The translations under genes and the position numbers were made by a program. The notes beneath the pieces were generated by a model. That model did not search any database. It was not told the DNA's origin and was given only the letters and a program-made list of their open reading frames with translations. This document shows positions 1 through 11,400 of a DNA stretch of 64,000 nucleotides, piece after piece; position 1 is the stretch's first letter, and the number at the start of each line of letters is the position of its first letter. The DNA is from Penelope pileata (Eukaryota > Chordata > Aves > Galliformes > Cracidae), in the NCBI GenBank assembly GCA_013396635.1, contig WBMW01005542.1, forward strand, positions 2,911,527 through 2,975,526, in the 5' to 3' direction.

Positions 1-1051
1 CAGAGCCACTGAAGCGTGACTGTACCTTCAAAGGCTGCTTGGGATGGGGGAATCATGAGAGGAGGTATCTTCCACAAGCACCCAGCAAGATTCAGCAGAG
101 CTTGTTCTCTAAGCCCTACACTGGTTTAGCTAACCTGGTGCAAATGCATGTGCATCCAGTCTCAAAGCTATTAAGCCATTCCCGAATAGGTACTTGATCT
201 CTTATGGAGGCACAAGGCCAAATTCCCCATATGGCTGCAAGAATGCAACCCCCTTTTGGCAGAAGTCTCCTCTCAGTCACAAAGTGTAGGCCTCCTCTAG
301 CACAGGTGCCGAGGCAATCTGTGCACGGAGCTAACTCCCCTTCTCATTAATGGCAGCTCTGCATGAGAAACTCCTGCACAGCAATGACAGGAAAGCCCCC
401 AGTGTGCGTTAAAATGAGTCATAAATGTTATAACAACACGATCATTTTGGCTCATTGCTGATGCAGCATCTCGGTTGTCCTCCCTGCTCATGTTCTTCCA
501 CTCCACACCATTTCCAAGATTTGCAGTCCCTCTTTAACAGCACTGAGTTCAGAGTTCTCACCCAGAATAAAATGTTAAATACTTAAAAGGTCTTTGGAGT
601 CATTTTATTTCCTTCACTTAACCTAGAATTCCACCTTCTGAAATGGAATATACACTAACTGCTATGAAACACAGCTGGTTGTCATTTAAGCAGCCTGCCA
701 GGCTGTTAAAATTACTCTACCAGCTCAGATACGGGGAGGCTGGTGTGCACATGGCAAATGCATTTTCTGAATGTCAAGGTGCTGCTCAGACAAATGCAGG
801 TAATTCTGGTGAGCCAGCAAGGCACAGCAAACTGTACAAATCAATTCTGGAAATGCCAGAATTTGATGATTTTTAGTTTGCTTTGAAAGTTGTGAACTGA
901 CTCATTTTTCAGAGCATGAACACCTGTCGCTTAGGAAAAACTTTTTGTGAAGACAAACACGACTGATTGGTGGTCCTGTCTGAAGCCAGCAATTCTTGAA
1001 AACTTGACATTTAGAAAACCATTCTGTAGAGACAGAGGGCCAGAAACCGAC
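1..1051 (-). other. NIPAL2: NIPAL2 intron 8, partial
   Basis: From the donor at 1051 to the left edge I see no further coding exon in either strand. The short ORFs here show no family resemblance. No repeat family could be recognised. Confidence 0.7.
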
Positions 1052-1140
1052 CTGAGATGATGGCGCTCGTGGTGAAGAACACAAAATTAATGGGCACAAC
1101 TGTTGTTGCTTCGTACAGACGCATTGCTTGATTCAAGAAC
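1052..1140 (-). CDS. NIPAL2: NIPAL2 exon: last exon inside the window
   Basis: An 89-base exon, phase 2 in and phase 1 out. The acceptor is TGTTTTCCAG (AG at 1142-1141). The donor is GTCGGT from 1051, a usable but non-consensus 5' splice site. It reads FLNQAMRLYEATTVVPINFV then FFTTSAIIS and one base of a glycine codon, matching human FLNQATKLYNTTTVVPVNHI / FFTISAIIAG. It covers about residues 249-279. The expected next block (a segment like IIFYQEF followed by FLGVFLVTRNRE) is not found on the minus strand between 1 and 1051, so the following exons are outside the window. Confidence 0.93.
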
Positions 1141-3480
1141 CTGGAAAACAAGTGTTATTGCACCTTGCAGCTACAGGAGCTTCATTACACTTTAAGCAAG
1201 GTTAAGCCAGCTTACGTCAGTTCAGTAAGTGTGACCAATTCTTACCGCTAGAGCAAATAGCCCTGGACAGATGGGTTTGTGTATTGAATTTACTTGCTGG
1301 TTTGACTCTGCAGAGTACCAAAAAAAAAAAAAAGGCAAGAAGGTTGGAGCGGATTCTTCCTCTGGCTATAGACTACCATTGGAGAGACCTTTGGAGCACA
1401 ATTAGAAAAAATGTCTGCCACAGATAAGTGAGGAATGCGAGGGTATTGCTGGCCATGGTGTGCCTCAGCTCTTGTCAGCCAGGGACAAGTTGCTCTAATT
1501 TAAACAGGTTGTGTAGAGGTGTATTTTCAGCACGGATACACATATGTGAGTCCTCATAGGAACTGTTTCAGTTTGCTGAAACCCACATTGCTGTTGCTGC
1601 TCAATCCAGCTTGGCTAAAACATGTATTTGTATGTTCATCCATGCAATCACACCCAGACACACACTGTCCCACTGGGACAGCCCAGGAAGATGGCTCCAA
1701 ACCTGTGCTCCTTGGGTTGGAAACTCTGCTGTGTTCCTCAGAAAGGCAACACAAACCCTCAGTGGAATCACCAGCAAGAGTGTGCAGGAGCACATGAACG
1801 TGTGCTGCACACAAACCTGCAGCACTGAGACACTGACCACGGAGCAGCACACACGTTCTGCATCAGCAGACAAAGAAAGCAAAGCAGTAACCCACGTGTA
1901 AGGAGACCGGAGCCATCAACATGATGAATCATGAGGGCGAGCTCTTGCATGCACCAACACATACTCTGTTATGGGAATGGTGCATTTCAAACTGAGGGAG
2001 AAAAATCAGAAGACTGCAGAGTGTACTCAAAACCTATAAAAAGAACCACAGTTCAGTGTTTCACTGGTACAATATATGTGAACAGTAAAAATCCAAGTTT
2101 GGATCTGTTTTAGCCATTAAAGTAATTGCATGGTTATTTTAGCAACTGTTGAACAGTCTCCATGGTGCTTTAAAAATAAAGAAATCCTACATATCCACAG
2201 GATAGTCAGGATTTTGAAGTCATTGAAAACACCTCATTATTTTCTCCCACTTGCAACAAACTTGGTCACAGGGACTAAAATAGAGATACCGAGGCCTGGC
2301 ACCGAACGCAGGAGGATGCAGCAGCCCAGGCTGCCACGAGCCAACACGACAGTCAAATAAAATCAGAGAGGAAACAAAGAGAATGAAAAATTTAGACTGA
2401 CAGCACTGTCTCCATTAGAAAACGTGTCCAACAGAGGAGAGATGAAGAGTGTCTGAGCCCAGAAAAAAAAATGGGCACATTTTCATTTTGACCCAGCAGA
2501 CAGAAAGACAGAAAGAATTGGCAGGGAGAGGTTAATCCAACAGCTTCCTATTTACCAAACGTTTAATTCCTATTTTAAATGCCCTGAGCTGTTCTCCCAG
2601 CGAAGACAAGCTGGATGTAAATCACTCCGTTACTGGTTACGACGGAGTTCCTGAGTCAGCCATGGAGAGTCACCGCACAATAACGCACGGACTTTCTGAT
2701 TCCACATGGGAATGCTGTGTTCTGCCACAGGAAAGCTGGATCGGCTCTTCTACCGGAAAATAATCATGCAAGTAAACGCTGGAGCGGTCTAGATGGGATT
2801 ACTGAATGATGCTATCAGCACCTGAAGCTGAGGGACCAGCATCAAGGGAATGGACTCTCTGTTCAGCTGCGAGTCGTATTTTAACAGGCTGCCACCCCCA
2901 GCAATCTGCAAAGGCAGCACCAAACGATCACTTAACAGGCCAGAGGCCAGCAGGGAAAACTCTCATGTCCCCTGCTCACCAAAAGCTTTTTCCTAAGACA
3001 GACAAAGTAGCAGAGAGCAACATGCAGATTTACAGAAGCAAGGAGAAAGTGGGGGTAAACCCTCTTCTTCAGTCCAGTGAGTGACATAAGCTGTGGAAAA
3101 GAGGTGCAAAATGATGGTAAATGTGGCCATTTTGTTATTCAGCAGTGAAGGTTTCTGTAAGTAATAAAAAAAGTATCAAGAAGATAAATTTCATTTGGTG
3201 AGTTCAAAATTTGTGCCAAAACAAGAACTACATTTGGCAAAACTTTGTTTAAGGTGGTAATGAGAGGAGGTAGCATCTAAGTAATTAATCAATTATAAAC
3301 TGAGAAATAAAGCCTGAATAAACAGTATGATCAGCTGTAGGCGATTCATGCACCTGTCAGAGTTCTGCCAGGCATTTTTTGCCTTTAGGCACAACTTGTA
3401 TCTGGAGTCACTGTCAGTACTGAACAGAATTGACAGATAAATGGATACAAAGGTTAGCAGATAAGTAGAAACTCACTTAC
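1141..3480 (-). other. NIPAL2: NIPAL2 intron 7
   Basis: A 2.3-kb intron bounded by GTAAGT (3480) and AG (1141-1142). It contains an A14 run at 1320-1333 and otherwise unremarkable single-copy-looking sequence with no gene or recognisable transposon. Confidence 0.85.
1320..1333. repeat. A14 homopolymer
   Basis: Fourteen consecutive A in NIPAL2 intron 7. Seen directly. Confidence 0.9.
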
Positions 3481-3616
3481 TTGACTTGGAAAACACAAGA
3501 AGTTGCCATTAAAATGAGCATGATATAGAAAACAGGATAAGTTAGCTGCATTTTCCCCTTCGCAGAGAGAGTTATCATGCTGGCCACAGCCTTCACGGCA
3601 ATGACAGTCAGTGAAG
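3481..3616 (-). CDS. NIPAL2: NIPAL2 exon: VKAV / KMQLTYPVFYIM block
   Basis: A 136-base exon, phase 1 in and phase 2 out. The acceptor is CTTTCAG after a strong pyrimidine tract (AG at 3618-3617) and the donor is GTAAGT from 3480. It reads SLTVIAVKAVASMITLSAKG, then KMQLTYPVFYIMLILMATSC and VFQV. The human counterpart is ASLTVISVKAVSGMITFS..KMQLTYPIFYIM. The VKAV-x-x-M motif is shared by all NIPA and NIPAL proteins, while KMQLTYP favours NIPAL2 (NIPAL3 has NLQLDYP here). About residues 204-249, two membrane helices joined by a short loop. Confidence 0.96.
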
Positions 3617-6600
3617 CTGAAAGGGAAAGGGAAAGATTCTCAGGGCAGCATTCACACAGTGACCTCAGAGCATCAGAGAGAGAAGTGCCACGGACTCGAT
3701 GCCTTAAGAGACACTGAGGCAGAGTCTGGGCACCTACAGCCAAGTGTGTGATTTTATAGACACTTGCTAAGCTACTGCCTCAACTCAGAGTGGCCTTAAT
3801 TCCGTGTGTGCTTTACTGATGTGCTTTGCAGTTCTAGAACTGGTGTCTGCAACCTTGCATCTGACCAAAGTTTCCCTGCCTTCCCCAGTGTGGCTGAGGT
3901 TGGGGTCTGATAAAACCTTGCAGAGTGGTACTGTGTCTGTGCATGTGAGAGAGGGGCTGAGCTGGGGTCAAGGAAAGACCCTACGCATTTCCCACTGCTG
4001 GGCACATGCCCTAGGCACTGGCAGAGGTGCTAAACCAGCCTTCACTTCTTCCAGACATACTTTATTTAGCCCCAGCTGCTAATTTGGAGCCTTCATTGCA
4101 TTATTCAGGAGAGGGCCTGAGTGGCCTCGTTATCCACTCAGAGAAGCTAGGACATCTCACAGCAGCCTGTGTCCAACACCAGCAGCCAGAAATAACCACT
4201 CAGCCCCAGGACTTCTCTGCTGAGACAGGAACTGGTCAGAGCTGACTTTTGGGATCACATCATCAAGCACCTTGCTACCTCTCCCCAGGCAGCAAGCACA
4301 GGCTCTGCACTTCATGCTGGAGGCCAGGATCTTACGACCACCACTGGATTTAGCCCAGAAATTAGCATGTTTTCAATCTGTTCAATCATTGTCAGTGCAT
4401 CCCTTTTAAAAACGTCCCTTTTAAAAGACAGCAGTTGATGATTTTGTTGTACATATTGCCAGTCTGGAGAAGCTTGCAATGCACATCTTTTAGAACAGGG
4501 ACTGAGCTGAGCTAAGAGCTGCTTTAGATTTCCTTTTGGAGCGTGCATTTGGTTTGTTGAAGCTAAACCAAGTAGGCTGTGATTACTGCAAGAAGAACAT
4601 AATAAACTTGAAAGAAACTAAAATTGGTAAGAAGAGCCAGGGTGCAGAGATGACCTTTGAGGAGAGGCAATTCATCGTCAGGAGCACCGCTCCCCAGCTG
4701 AGATCCAGTTCCACCCTGTTTCAGAGCTGGGGAGTGTTGGATTTCGGTGTCTGATTCATCCTCCTGTCGCTGCAAAATTCAGATTGGCACAGAAAGCTGC
4801 ACTGTGCAGAGTTCAGACCAGGGGCTGGGAGAAAAGGTGGGGGAAGAAAAACGGATTCGTGTCCAGGGTTTTGATTGCAAGCATTCTTCTTACAGCAAAT
4901 CCAAAAGCTCGGGGGGAGTTTAAGAGCTGCATGCACTTGTGATGATCCTGCTCACCATCATGAAATTCACTCCTCTAACAACAACCTTTGCACCTAGTAC
5001 TTTACCTCCTGCTTTGTAATTGAAAATGGTGAAGCAGTTTACCAAATGCAGCACTGATGGCGAGCAGAGAAGGTCAAATCCTGTCCCACATGGAGCTAAT
5101 GATATGACAAAAAGTCAAAAATACACCCAAGCCCCAACAAGGAGCCTACATAATAACAAAAGTTTGTGTTCTATCAGGGTATAGTTATTATTTTAAAAGA
5201 CCTTACAGGTAAAAATCAGTGGTTTGAATTGCCCAACAAGAGCAAAAATTGCTGAAAAATTGTTTTTGATCATAGGGCAGTTTCTTCCCCTTATAATTTA
5301 AAAAAAGTAGAAAGGAAAGCATAAGGGATTTTTTGGTTTGTGTTGGTTTTTTGTTCTGGTTTTGTTTTATTTGAAAAGTGAAATGCTCTTTTAGTTAACA
5401 TAGCCCTGGAATAGGTTTCAGAACTTGGGAAATGGTTTTTCTGACTCTGGTAGCACGACCCCCCTCAAAGCTAGCATGACAAATGATGTCACTTCCCAGC
5501 TGTTAGAGCAGGAAACTCAGAAATCCCACTTTAATCTGAAATATTTCCCCTAAAACTTACGATAACTCCCAGTATATACACAAGGTAAGATAACTCTCAC
5601 CACATGAACTTGCAGACTTACCCTAAGTAAAATATTTGCAGATTTTATGATCACCTCTTTATTTTCTTCATAGTGGAAGCAGCTTTCATATCTGACGGAA
5701 CACTAAGGCTGCTTTCTCTTTAAAGAATCCTTTCTACATTTCATTTACATCCACACAGACCCTCCACCAGGAATGTGTCTGTGCAGATGACAGAAGAGGC
5801 AGAAATCCCCCTCCACAAGCTGCCACCGTGAATTTTCTGTGTGGTGACCCCAGCCCCCATCCACCTGTCCTGCAGCCAGGCCCTCCAAGGGCAGTGAATG
5901 CATCGAGTGGTCGGGAGCCCTCGCTCAGCTCCCCATGTCTTTGCCCAGCAGAAACATCAGCTAGGAAGCAGAGCTTTGCAGGGACTACCAGGCACTGAGA
6001 CAGCTGCAGGAGCTGGAGCCAGCCACAGTTCTGGATTTCCTGCTTAAGGGAATTGTCAGGATTTCAAAATCTCCCATGAACCCAGATTTGTTTGTTTGTG
6101 CCTCTTTTAATAGAGCAGAAATAATGACACATTTTTCCTGAAGCTGCATATGCTCACCAAAACCTCAGCGGCCACCAGCTGCAATTGCTGTTTTCGCTTG
6201 GTTTCAGCCTGGCCACCAAGCTGCAGTGAGTGCCTGCTGGGGCAGGGGGTTGCAGCTCTGCTGCTGCTCAGCATCCCCACGCGTCCCTTTGGCACTGGTG
6301 GTGTCAGGACTGGCAGGCTCCGCAGCAAAACAAGCACACAGGGCTTCACAGCTGGGCAGACCACAGCCCAGAGCAGCCCTCCTGGTGGGTCTGCCCAAAA
6401 CTGCAGCAGATGAGAAAATCCATCCCAAGACCTTCAGGCTGCCAGCTGTGTGGCAAGGACACCAGACTGCTCATTGCCCAACAGCACAGCGGGGCTGGAA
6501 ACCACCAGGCAGCTGCAGCAAGCTCTGCCAAAGCTGCCAGGCTCCGTGCTAGGAGCTGTATGTGCTCACGCTCTCTCTTCCAAACCAGGAGCAGTCAAAC

Positions 6601-6949
6601 AGACCAATGGCTTCTGGGGCTCTTCTATTCTCTACCACATGCAGGGAGAAGGAAATCCTTCAAGGCTTCTGCAGAGCTGCTGACCCTAATGTTCCTGGTG
6701 CTGGGAGATTTAATGGGGGGACAGTCCCAGAAAGGTAGATCCAAAAGGAAGCCTGAGCTTTTCAGCTGGGTAAGAAGCCAGGCAGGGAGGAAGGTGGTTA
6801 ATAAATCTGTAAGGTTTTACACTAAGTCACTGGTAAACCTTACTGAAACCCAGTTCTATCTCAACAGTTCCGACCAGCTCTGTTAGAAACATGCTCCATA
6901 AGTTTTTGCAGGCTGATACATACACCCAGTGAGCTCAGTCAAAATACCA

Positions 6950-7580
6950 GGGCTGCACTGAAAGTAATGCCTCCTATTTTATGATGCTGGTCCATAGTGT
7001 CAGAAGCAGATGTTGATGGTACAGCAGCAGAGGTCAAACCTTCTCACCAACGTTCTGTTACATTTTCTTGTCATGTGACAGATGGCAGCAGAAGAGCAGT
7101 CTGACAAAATAACGTCTGATGTGGACGTGTGGATGGAGCAAAAGTGTGGAATTGAATTCCTGTGTATAGAGCTGACTATCAGCTTCAATGCATCAGAAAT
7201 GATGGTGTTAAAGTTGGAATATTGCAAAGTTTGTGTCAGGTGGGTCCCACAAACGCTCACACAAGAACAGAAGGAACACTGTATGCAAGTTTTTCAGGTC
7301 CCATTGAACCAATACAAGGCTGAAGGTGACAGTTTCCTGGATTGCATAATTACCAGTGACGAGACATGGTGTCACTACTGTGAGCTGGAGTCAAAAGGGA
7401 GTCCATGGAGTGGCAACATGTGAATTCCCCGTTGAAAAAAATGTTCAAGATGCAGCCATCAGTGGATAGGGTGATGTGCACTATTTTGGAATAGGGAAGG
7501 GGTGATCCTTTTGGATTTCCTGGAAACCAGACAAACTGTCAACTCTGACCACTGCACTGCAACANTAACCATTAACTTCC
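6950..7580 (+). mobile_element. Internally deleted mariner (Galluhop / Mariner1_GG-like)
   Basis: The block opens with GGGCTGCACTGAAAGTAATG at 6950, which matches the terminal inverted repeat I know for the galliform mariner Galluhop. An ATG at 7082 begins MAAEEQSDK, close to the Galluhop transposase start. The frame then jumps into the middle of the transposase, where TLTQEQKEH and the catalytic-core motif ITSDETW are visible (7255-7370). Most of the N-terminal DNA-binding part is missing, which I infer to be an internal deletion. A frame change near 7395 and later divergence follow; recognisable similarity (TVNSD at about 7537) fades near 7580. The second catalytic region (HDNARPH in mariners) and the right terminal repeat are absent. 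The copy is non-autonomous and dead. It lies in intron 6, antisense to NIPAL2. The N at 7565 falls inside it. Confidence 0.85.
7082..7423 (+). pseudogene. Mariner transposase remnant (113 codons)
   Basis: Open frame of 113 codons inside the mariner copy. The first 30 or so residues correspond to the transposase start, and the last 65 to the region around the first catalytic aspartate (ITSDETWCHY). The intervening helix-turn-helix portion is missing and replaced by a short unrelated-looking join (about residues 30-45). It stops early, shortly after the DETW motif, because of a frame change relative to intact relatives. It cannot encode an active D,D34D transposase since the second and third catalytic residues are absent. 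Confidence 0.8.
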
Positions 7581-8377
7581 ATGACACAGTTCAAGCACCT
7601 CTCATTTCAACCAAAGGAATGCGGTGTCCCATCAGGGTTTCATAGATAAATTGACAAGACAAGGATGGGAGAAGACATGAACTGGTAGCAAGCTCTTAAT
7701 ATGTTCCTGCAAGCAGTAGAGCTTTAGAGATGCCTCCCAGCATTTTTCAGAACTGTTTCAGATTTGACTTTAGTGAAAACTGGCTGATAAAACGGTCTCT
7801 CTTGTTTCTCTGGGTATTGATTATTTTCTGACGGCAGAGTTACTCAGAGGGCAAACTTCAGTGACCCATTGAATTCTTGTTATGCTTCTAGAAAGATGGT
7901 GAAGTACGCATGTTGCATATGCGAACAGGCATAGATACTTCAAAGAAAAGTTCCCATACAGTCACAGGGTGTCACTGCATATGCTTACAGAGAGCTTACA
8001 AGGTCTTAAACTGCTCTGGCTTAAAGAATTGATTTTGACAGCTAGTCTGCTCTGCTCCACAAAAGTGAGTTTCAAACAGCCCACTTTCCCAAGATCTAAA
8101 GTGTTTTAGTTAAAGTTTCAGAGCACCATTGCGAACACCATATTCATATAAGGAAATCTGTAAAAAGAACTAGCCCCAGCAATAAGCACAGAAACTATGT
8201 TCCATAATTGGCTTTTCTCTTCAAAACGACCACAGTAAAATGATGTGAAATGTTTCAGCGATTCTCCCTCAGCACACTGCTTTGAAGTGGCCCCAATCTA
8301 AATTGGCTGGGGAGACTGAGTGACAAGGAATTATCAAGTAACAGACAGGAACATTGGAGTGAATAATATGTTCTTAC

Positions 8378-8474
8378 CCAGCAGTGCTACCATCATTAAC
8401 AAAACCACGATGTGCTTCACAGCCTTTGTTTTGTAAAAATAAAGGAGAATGCAGAATGTTATAATTTCCAAAAT
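8378..8474 (-). CDS. NIPAL2: NIPAL2 exon: ILEIITFCILLYFYK block
   Basis: A 97-base exon, phase 0 in and phase 1 out. The acceptor is TATTTCCAG (AG at 8476-8475) and the donor is GTAAGA from 8377. It reads ILEIITFCILLYFYKTKAV then KHIVVLLMMVALL and one base of the next alanine codon. Human NIPAL2 has ILEILIFCILLYFYKRKGMKHMVILLTLVAILA in this place, an almost ungapped match. About residues 172-204: the end of one membrane helix, a short basic loop (YKTKAVKH), and most of the next helix. Confidence 0.95.
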
Positions 8475-11400
8475 CTGGAAATAAAAGAGAAGAAAGTTAG
8501 AGTTGTAAAACTGCATAATAAATGCTTCATTCAAAATCTTTGCAATGTCACATTTTTGCACTTCTAGATATATTTTCTCATTGGTAGCATTGAAAGACTT
8601 TTTTTTAAGGTAACAGTAAAGATATCCATGTTTACTGGAAAGAATTTTTGCAGAACTTCTGTGTTTATAGTTTCTACAGAGTAAGGCACTTACCTGGAGA
8701 AACAGCAGTCTCTCCTGCTAGATATGATATTCTTAGTGCCACTCCTTGTGACATGCAAAATTATGTTTGCTAACCTCTGCCCTTCTCCCCAGTCCTACTC
8801 AGAAAAAAACCCCAAACCCTGTCTTTTTGCTCTTTCTGCCATATATCATAAGGGAGAAAGCACTTATTTCCCATGGTGGTTCTCAGATCGCAGGCTACCT
8901 GTCAGGAGCTCACCTGGAAAAGCTCAGTGACACACTAGCAGACCACACCGCAGGACATCTGCAGCTGCTGAAGCAGTTTTACTTACACTGCTCATGGTCC
9001 AGACTTGCTCCTTCAATAATATCTGACAGACAGTTAAATTTATGGACTTGTTGTTAATTTGTCTCATTGCATCATCATCGCAGCAGAAGCTCTCTGCCGT
9101 TCTCAGCTGCCCAAGTCACCACTAAGCCCTTCTCTGCGCAGGCAAAATGGCTTTATGGAGTGACTGAGCTTCCATGGCTGCAGCATCCCAAAAGGATGGG
9201 CATTCACCCTCCTACTACAGCAAAGGCAATTGCCCGAACACCCCTCTATGCCTAAAGGAAGCAGCAAGTGCAAGTCCAGAAAGCTTCCGTGAACCCCAGA
9301 AGGCTTTGAAAACAGGAATGACGGGACCTCTGCACTGAGGGGTGCTGAGAGCCCGGTGGCCTTAGAGACTGCATGGAGAGAGGGAGGTTTGTGCACATCA
9401 GGAAGGGACCGAATGGGGAAAATAAGAAAATGAGATTGTCATCAATACTTAATCTGATTATTTTCATTGTTTTACCAGTGAAACAAGTCATAGAAAAACC
9501 TCATGTCTGTCTCCTTGGTTCCATCATCAACATTTTATTCTATATTTTATACAGCCACTCCACTCCTAACCCAGCACTAGAATAAAAATATCTGGGTGTT
9601 GCTCTGCTGAAATTTCAAAAAAAGCAACTGAACAGCTAGCAGAAGCAGTTACATAATATAACATAGCCGATTTCTCATTTTGGAGAATGAGAGCACTAGG
9701 AAGGCAGTTGTCAGCTACATTTAACAACTAAAATTCTCTACCACACTCACTCTCCCCCAGTTTATCAGTGTACAAAAATATGAATAGAACAAAATTCTGT
9801 TTTAATTCATGTCTAATTTACCTTCACACCGATTTCTTGCTCTCAAAGACAACTGAGATATGATTACATCTCAAAACATTACAAACACAAATTCTGATTT
9901 TATACCACTCTTGTTTAAAAAAATCCAAGAATTTCTCACAAGATTAAAAAAAAATGAACTTTTTTTTTGGTAGATGTTTGAATATAGTAAAGCATTTCGC
10001 TGTTGGTTAAAAAAATGCATTCCTGCACTAATCCCAGTTCAATAATCTTTGCAATCTCTTGCAGAATGCTGCTGTCCTCTCCCTCCAGAGCAACTTCCCT
10101 TTCCCCCAGCCTGCTCCCAGAGATGAAAGCTCAGACATCATAAGGTAGGAAAGAGGCCTTTGCCTCAGTGTCACAGTGAGGAACTTTGGCAGCCTCCCCA
10201 GCTTTACCAGCAGTGTAACACTGGGTGTGCCTAAATTGGGAAACAAGGTAGAACTCGTGTTAGGAACTGTAGGCTTGTGAGCTCATCTTGGTCTCCCCAT
10301 GGAAAACTGCAACAGTTTTGAGGGAACTCAAGGGGAGAAGGAAAGGTAGCAGCTTTGCTGTCTGTGCCACTGGCAAACACATCTTAGGGCCAGAGGGGAA
10401 TATCACATTATCCAGCTGCAGCTACAACAGCCTTCAGATTGCTTCAGTTGCTTTTTTGACAGCAAGAAATCACCAATGGAATGGAAGAAATCTGTGCTAA
10501 GCAAGTGTCTCCCACAAGGTACCCATGCCAGAAAAGAATTTCCAGAGATGTCCAAGGAAACCTCCTCCATGATGTGCTGGCTCAGGATGGGCACACAGGG
10601 TGGTGTGACCAGGACAGGGACATGGCACCACGTGATGTGGCACCGTGGGACCTGCTCCCCCAGCCCTGGTGTAAATCTGAGTGCCCATCACCTCTCCCAG
10701 TCCGTTGGACTGGTTGTCACAGAGCACGCAGGAACCCATGAAACAGCCCTGCTGTAAGCAGCCAGTTGCATCTCAGCTATTGATCCGTTTTGTATTCCCT
10801 GGACAACATCAAGAGATCTGGTCACCACACAAGAAAAAAGAAACGCCTTTATTTGCCCTGTCACTTAGATTTCAAACAATCTCCCACAATCTCCCAGTCT
10901 TTGCCCAAAGTGCTCCGTCACGCTGGCTCTGGCACTCAACACCTTTTTCCCCCTAGGCCAACACCACCAGTCTCAGCTGAACCAGGTTGCCAGTCCATGT
11001 TGGTCTTCATCCTGCCATCAGCTCCTCTCTTGCTCATGCCACCACGCAGCTCCACTGTGATTCCCCTCTGTTTAAAAGCAAACATCCACCACGAAAACTC
11101 AATTCTGGAAGGAAACAACCAAGCAAAACCATCCAAAGGGCAGAAAGGAGTTCCTGATGGCAGCTCTGGAAGGGGCACGCAGGTCTGCATGTGTGCCAGC
11201 TTGTGCCTCCTGGGGAAGCCCCACGAGCAGTGGTAGTGTCGGGACAGGTACAGGGAGCTCTGCAGCTGAACCTAGGAAGAAGGCTGATGGTTGCTTTTTC
11301 AGGGCTGTCATTTAAGGTTACTCAGCTCTGCTTTTGCACATTGAGCATGAAATTCAAACAACTAATTCCTAGCTCATGCTGCCCAGCAGCCAAACTGTTC

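Larger units (their letters stand above)
3617..8377 (-). other. NIPAL2: NIPAL2 intron 6
   Basis: A 4.8-kb intron between the 8378-8474 and 3481-3616 exons. It holds the internally deleted mariner at about 6950-7580 and a duplicated 11-mer CCCTTTTAAAA at 4401 and 4416. A GC-richer patch at about 5800-6600 is open in several frames by composition. No exon of another gene was recognised. Confidence 0.85.

Noticed and set aside
6230..6886. Plus-strand 218-codon ORF, the longest open frame in the window
   Set aside because: It lies in a GC-richer part of NIPAL2 intron 6, opposite to the gene. It is rich in A, S, Q and R with overlapping open frames in both strands, shows no domain or splice context, and stops just before the mariner.
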